Of a stretch of 64,000 bases of DNA, positions 60,148-64,000 are shown piece after piece. The DNA is from Ensifer canadensis. Its GTDB lineage: Bacteria > Pseudomonadota > Alphaproteobacteria > Rhizobiales > Rhizobiaceae. The notes under the pieces are model-generated. The model searched no databases, was not told where the DNA came from, and saw nothing but the letters and a program-made list of their open reading frames with translations. Location: NCBI RefSeq assembly GCF_017488845.2, contig NZ_CP083370.1, positions 3,817,001 to 3,881,000 of the forward strand. Direction: 5' to 3'. Position 1 is the first letter of the stretch. The number at the start of each line of letters is the position of its first letter. A program made the position numbers and the translations under genes.

Positions 60148-60845
60148 TGGCGACCACCGCATCGACTGACGCTGACGTTCTGCCTTCGGACAACGGTCCG
60201 AAGGACAAGAGCGGCAGCACCCGGACTTGCATCGTCACGCGCGAGAGTGGCTCGCCCGACGATCTGATCCGCTTCGTCGCCGGACCCGACGGCCGCATCG
60301 TTCCCGATCTGAAGCGTCAGCTTCCGGGGCGCGGCTGCTGGGTCAAGGCGGAGCGGGCGCTGGTCGAAAAGGCCATGGCGAAGAAGCTCTTCGCCCGGGC
60401 CTTGAAGGCCGACGTCAAGGTCGATGCGACGCTTGCCGATGACGTGGACAGGCTGCTCGTCGAGCAGCTTGCCGGAATGATGAACATGGCGCGCAAGGCG
60501 GCCCAGTTCATCTCCGGCGCGACGAAGACGGAGCAGGCTGTTCGTGGATTGGCGGCACTCGCCGTCTTCCACGCGAGTGATGCGGCAGCCGACGGCGTCC
60601 GCAAGATTGACCAGGCCCGCAAGGCGATGAGCTTTGTGGTTGAAGATGAAACGGAAATACCCGCGTTCCGCCCCTTCACGGCGGCGGAAATGGAGGGCCT
60701 TTTGGGAAGTAATGCTTTTATCCATGCCGCAACGCTTGCAGGGCAGGCGGGTGAGGGTGTAGTGAAGCGCGCAATCATGCTCGAAAAGTACCGTGGATCC
60801 GTCCCGGTCCGGGCCGAAGGCGGCGCTGGCAAGCCACAGCAATGA
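60147..60845 (+). CDS. YlxR-family RNA-binding protein fused to L7Ae-like domain
   Basis: 232 residues. N-terminal YlxR (DUF448) domain with RTCIVTRESGSPDDLIRFVA and the typical PGRGCWVKAERALVEKA, then an L7Ae/L30e-like domain (AGMMNMARKAAQFISGATKT). In Firmicutes these are separate genes (ylxR, ylxQ) between nusA and infB; alphaproteobacteria carry the fused form. YlxR binds RNA and affects RNase P. Translationally coupled to nusA by a one-base overlap (TGATG). Confidence 0.93.
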   Translation: MATTASTDADVLPSDNGPKDKSGSTRTCIVTRESGSPDDLIRFVAGPDGRIVPDLKRQLPGRGCWVKAERALVEKAMAKKLFARALKADVKVDATLADDVDRLLVEQLAGMMNMARKAAQFISGATKTEQAVRGLAALAVFHASDAAADGVRKIDQARKAMSFVVEDETEIPAFRPFTAAEMEGLLGSNAFIHAATLAGQAGEGVVKRAIMLEKYRGSVPVRAEGGAGKPQQ

Positions 60846-60950
60846 CGCGCGTCACCGGCAAAATCCGGCATCGCGTACATTGTTTGAGACAATTTGGAAG
60901 ACAGGGTCAGGTGATACGCATCCGGCCCTGATCGCTAGGAACGGAACGGA

Positions 60951-63653
60951 ATGACCGACAACAACGACGACAAGACAGGCGGCGCAGCAGGCAAGAAGAC
61001 GCTGACCCTGAAGCCCTCCGGGGTTTCGCAGGGGACCGTGCGTCAGGACATGGGCCGTGGCCGCACCAAGGCGGTCGTGGTCGAAACCAAGAAACGCCCC
61101 TTCCATCGCCCCAAGGACGAGCGCCCGATCACGCCGGTTGCCGCGGCTCCCGCCGCACGGCCGGCCGAACAGCGTCCGGCTCAGCCGCAGCCTTCGGGCC
61201 GCCCGGCCCCGCAGCCACAGCAGCACCAGACGCGCCAGGAAGCCAACCAGGCGAACCGTCCGCGCGTCGGTGTCGTTCTGAACCAGCTTTCCGCCGGTGA
61301 GATCGATGCGCGCCGCCGCGCTCTGGCCGAAGCCCAGATCCGCGAAGCTGAAGAAGCGGTCATCCGCGCCGAGAACGAAGCGCGCCGCAAGCGTGAGGAA
61401 GAAGCCCGTCTCCTGCAGGAGAAGGAAGACGCCGCACGTCGCGCCGCCGAGGAAGCAGCCCGCCCGGCTGTCGAGCCCGAAGCCAAGGCCGAAGAGGTTG
61501 TCGAAGAGCGCCCCGTGGCTGCTCGCGCACCTGCAGCCGGCGAGCGTCGCGTCGACAATCGCCCGCAGGCTGCACGGCCCGCCGCCGCCCCGGCAGCAGG
61601 TCTTCCGACGCCGGCACCGGCCGGTGCTCTGCGCGGCCGCAAGGTCGACAACGAAAAGGATGAGGATCGCAGCCCGCGCCCCGGCGCAGGTCCGGTTCGT
61701 GGCAAGGTCGTGCGTCCGGAGCCGGCAAAGCCGGTCACGCGCCCGAAGGGTGACGATGGTCGCCGCCAGGGCAAGCTGACGCTGACCACCGCTGCCGACG
61801 AGGATGCCGGCCAGCGCGCCCGCTCGCTGTCGGCGATGCGTCGCCGCCAGGAGAAGTTCAAGCGCAGCCAGATGCAGGAGACCCGCGAGAAGATTTCGCG
61901 CGAAGTCGTTCTGCCGGAAACCATCACGATTCAGGAACTGTCGCAGCGCATGTCCGAACGCGCCGTCGACGTCATCAAGTACCTGATGAAGGAAGGCCAG
62001 ATGATGAAGCCCGGCGATCTGATCGATGCCGACCTGGCTGAACTCATCGCCGGCGAATTCGGCCACACCGTCAAGCGTGTTTCCGAGTCCGACGTCGAAG
62101 AAGGCATCTTCAACGTTTCCGACATCGAGGAAGAACTGGTCTCGCGTCCGCCGATCGTCACGATCATGGGTCACGTCGACCACGGCAAGACCTCGCTGCT
62201 CGACGCCATCCGTCATGCCAACGTGGTTGCCGGCGAAGCGGGTGGCATCACCCAGCACATCGGCGCCTACCAGGTCGAGCAGAACGGTAACAAGATCACC
62301 TTCATCGACACACCCGGCCACGCGGCGTTCACCGCCATGCGTGCCCGTGGTGCCCAGGCGACCGACATTGCCATCCTGGTGGTTGCGGCCGACGACAGCG
62401 TGATGCCGCAGACGATCGAATCCATCAACCACGCCAAAGCGGCCGGTGTTCCGATCATCGTGGCGATCAACAAGGTCGACAAGCCGGCGGCCAATGCCCA
62501 GAAGGTTCGCACCGAACTTCTGCAGCATGAAGTCTTCGTCGAATCCATGGGCGGTGAAGTTCTCGACGTGGAAGTCTCGGCGAAGAACGGCACCAACCTC
62601 GACAAGCTGCTCGAAGCGATCCTGCTCCAGGCCGAAATCCTCGACCTCAAGGCCAATCCGAACCGGACAGCCGAAGGTACTGTGGTTGAAGCCGAACTCG
62701 ACCGTGGCCGCGGCGCCGTCGCAACCGTGCTCGTTCAGAAGGGTACGCTGCGTCCGGGCCAGATCATCGTTGCCGGCGACCAGTGGGGCCGTGTGCGCGC
62801 CCTGGTCAACGACAAGGGTGAACACGTCAAGGAAGCCGGTCCGTCGATGCCGGTCGAAGTTCTCGGCCTGTCGGGCACGCCGGCAGCAGGCGACAAGTTC
62901 GCCGTCGTCGAAAACGAAAGCCGCGCTCGCGAGATCTCGGAATACCGCCTGCGGCTTGCCCGCGACAAGGCAGTTGCCCGTCAGTCCGGTTCGCGCGGTT
63001 CGCTCGAGCAGATGATGACCCAGCTCCAGACCTCCGGTCTCAAGGAGTTCCCGCTCGTCATCAAGGGCGACGTGCAAGGCTCGATCGAAGCGATCGCCGG
63101 TGCGCTGGACAAGCTCGGAACCGACGAAGTGCGTGCGCGCATCGTCCATTCGGGTGCTGGCGGTATCACCGAGTCGGATATCTCGCTCGCAGAAGCATCG
63201 AACGCCGCCATCATCGGCTTCAACGTTCGTGCCAACAATCAGGCCCGTTCGGCAGCCGAGCGTGGAGGCATCGAAATCCGCTACTACAACATCATCTACG
63301 ATCTGGTGGATGACGTTAAGGCGGCGATGTCCGGTCTGCTTTCGCCCGAGCGTCGCGAAACCTTCCTCGGCAACGCCGAGATCCTTGAGGTGTTCAACAT
63401 CACCAAGGTCGGCAAGGTCGCGGGTTGCCGCGTCACCGAAGGCAAGGTCGAGCGCGGCGTCGGCGTCCGTCTGGTTCGCGACAACGTCGTCATCCACGAA
63501 GGCAAGCTCAAGACGCTCAAGCGCTTCAAGGACGAAGTCTCGGAAGTCAACGTCGGTCAGGAATGCGGTATGGCGTTCGAGAACTACGAAGACATCCGCG
63601 CAGGCGACACGATCGAGTGCTTCCGCGTCGAACACATCACGCGGACGCTGTAA
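60951..63653 (+). CDS. infB: Translation initiation factor IF-2
   Basis: GTPase that places fMet-tRNA on the 30S subunit. 900 residues: a long Lys/Arg/Ala/Pro-rich N-terminal region with a coiled coil ([20 protein letters not shown]) of about 300 residues, the IF2_N-like segment ([20 protein letters not shown]), then the G-domain near 405: [14 protein letters not shown] (G1), DTPGHAAF (G3), NKVD (G4) and SAKNG (G5), followed by domains II, III and IV. No internal start was sought. Confidence 0.98.
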   Translation: MTDNNDDKTGGAAGKKTLTLKPSGVSQGTVRQDMGRGRTKAVVVETKKRPFHRPKDERPITPVAAAPAARPAEQRPAQPQPSGRPAPQPQQHQTRQEANQANRPRVGVVLNQLSAGEIDARRRALAEAQIREAEEAVIRAENEARRKREEEARLLQEKEDAARRAAEEAARPAVEPEAKAEEVVEERPVAARAPAAGERRVDNRPQAARPAAAPAAGLPTPAPAGALRGRKVDNEKDEDRSPRPGAGPVRGKVVRPEPAKPVTRPKGDDGRRQGKLTLTTAADEDAGQRARSLSAMRRRQEKFKRSQMQETREKISREVVLPETITIQELSQRMSERAVDVIKYLMKEGQMMKPGDLIDADLAELIAGEFGHTVKRVSESDVEEGIFNVSDIEEELVSRPPIVTIMGHVDHGKTSLLDAIRHANVVAGEAGGITQHIGAYQVEQNGNKITFIDTPGHAAFTAMRARGAQATDIAILVVAADDSVMPQTIESINHAKAAGVPIIVAINKVDKPAANAQKVRTELLQHEVFVESMGGEVLDVEVSAKNGTNLDKLLEAILLQAEILDLKANPNRTAEGTVVEAELDRGRGAVATVLVQKGTLRPGQIIVAGDQWGRVRALVNDKGEHVKEAGPSMPVEVLGLSGTPAAGDKFAVVENESRAREISEYRLRLARDKAVARQSGSRGSLEQMMTQLQTSGLKEFPLVIKGDVQGSIEAIAGALDKLGTDEVRARIVHSGAGGITESDISLAEASNAAIIGFNVRANNQARSAAERGGIEIRYYNIIYDLVDDVKAAMSGLLSPERRETFLGNAEILEVFNITKVGKVAGCRVTEGKVERGVGVRLVRDNVVIHEGKLKTLKRFKDEVSEVNVGQECGMAFENYEDIRAGDTIECFRVEHITRTL

Positions 63654-63674
63654 GATCCGTCCGATTAGAAATTG

Positions 63675-63713
63675 TGCGGGCGCCGGGTTATCCTTCGGCG
63701 CTCGCATTTTTTT
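63675..63713 (+). terminator. Strong Rho-independent terminator between infB and rbfA
   Basis: Eleven-base stem (63675-63685 with 63696-63706, one G-T pair), ten-base loop, seven U residues. It begins 22 bases after the infB stop and ends 14 bases before rbfA, so rbfA depends on read-through or on a promoter not seen. Confidence 0.85.
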
Positions 63714-63726
63714 GAGGTATTGACCA

Positions 63727-64000
63727 ATGACCAGAGCCACATCCTCTGCCCCCTCCCAGCGCATGCTGCGCATCGGTGAACAGGTGCGCGCCGCGATCAC
63801 GCAGGTTCTACAGCGGGGCGACGTCCGCGATCCCGTGATCGAGAAGACGCTGATCGCGATCTCCGAAGTGCGCATGTCGACCGACCTGAGGATCGCGACC
63901 GCCTTTGTGACGCCGCTCGGCGTTCCCAATCATGCTGAGGTCATCGAGGCGCTGAACAAGAACGCCAAGTACATTCGCGGCCGCCTCGGCCCGCATTTGC
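63727..64000 (+). CDS. rbfA: Ribosome-binding factor A, 3' end beyond window
   Basis: 91 codons visible. RbfA fold beginning [20 protein letters not shown] and continuing [20 protein letters not shown] and IRGRLGPHL, matching the KH-like core of the factor that matures the 16S 5' end and cold-shock 30S. The start at 63727 is ATG ACC AGA; TTGAGG precedes it as a weak ribosome binding site. Confidence 0.95.
   Translation, partial: MTRATSSAPSQRMLRIGEQVRAAITQVLQRGDVRDPVIEKTLIAISEVRMSTDLRIATAFVTPLGVPNHAEVIEALNKNAKYIRGRLGPHL

Noticed and set aside
60852..63929. 1025-codon frame antisense to infB
   Set aside because: Same GC-shadow effect; it spans the gap and reads the exact complement of the IF-2 GTPase domain.
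1..64000. CRISPR arrays, insertion sequences or prophage
   Set aside because: No regularly spaced direct repeats, transposase motifs or phage genes were found on either strand.

Overview
The window looks like a piece of the main chromosome of a fast-growing Rhizobiaceae bacterium, most likely Sinorhizobium/Ensifer or a close relative. The evidence is uniformly high GC, dense gene packing with many ATGA/GTGA overlaps, an alphaproteobacterial rimP-nusA-ylxR-infB-rbfA operon, a SRP RNA placed just before dnaX-ebfC-recR, a membrane-anchored cytochrome c next to kdsB-pheA, and an alpha-r14 type anti-Shine-Dalgarno small RNA. There is no phage, transposase, integrase or CRISPR array. The names are recognised from sequence only; no search was run.

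Layout. 1-9 kb: a class A penicillin-binding protein (cut at the left edge), small exported or membrane proteins, an alpha-r14 sRNA, a DMT exporter, a YbhN-type membrane protein, an M20 dipeptidase and a MarR regulator. 9-18 kb: polA, purU, and a three-gene RND efflux operon (adaptor, permease, TetR regulator) with an AcrR-like operator lying on its promoter. 18.5-32 kb: a two-armed amino-sugar region. Leftward runs murQ, an ABC importer and a Gfo/Idh/MocA oxidoreductase; rightward runs a BadF-type sugar kinase, a GntR regulator, a SIS deaminase-like protein and nagA. A convergent amidase-ROK kinase-cutC operon follows.

32-48 kb: mixed housekeeping and accessory genes: slyX, a BMP-type binding protein behind a structured leader, msrA, tRNA-Ser, an ArsR/SRPBCC/DHFR-like operon, a BtrH-like cysteine-fold protein, a frameshifted MerR gene, a CmlA/FloR-like exporter, an AEC transporter, cytochrome c, kdsB, pheA, a DUF1127 protein, a WYL regulator, nudC and a HIT protein. 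48-64 kb: SRP RNA, dnaX, ebfC, a patatin-like phospholipase, a LysE exporter, recR, a lytic transglycosylase, an MFS exporter, then the rimP operon behind a promoter-proximal terminator.

The most coherent system is the divergent murQ / kinase-gntR-sis-nagA locus. Together its genes make a complete route from imported N-acetylmuramic acid or GlcNAc to fructose-6-phosphate, using an ABC importer where enterobacteria use a PTS. Three related A-tract operator-like repeats sit between the two arms. Other points of note are the alpha-r14 sRNA, the RND operator/promoter overlap, the frameshifted MerR gene behind an apparently leaderless MerR-type promoter, the rimP attenuator, and three dispersed intergenic repeat families.
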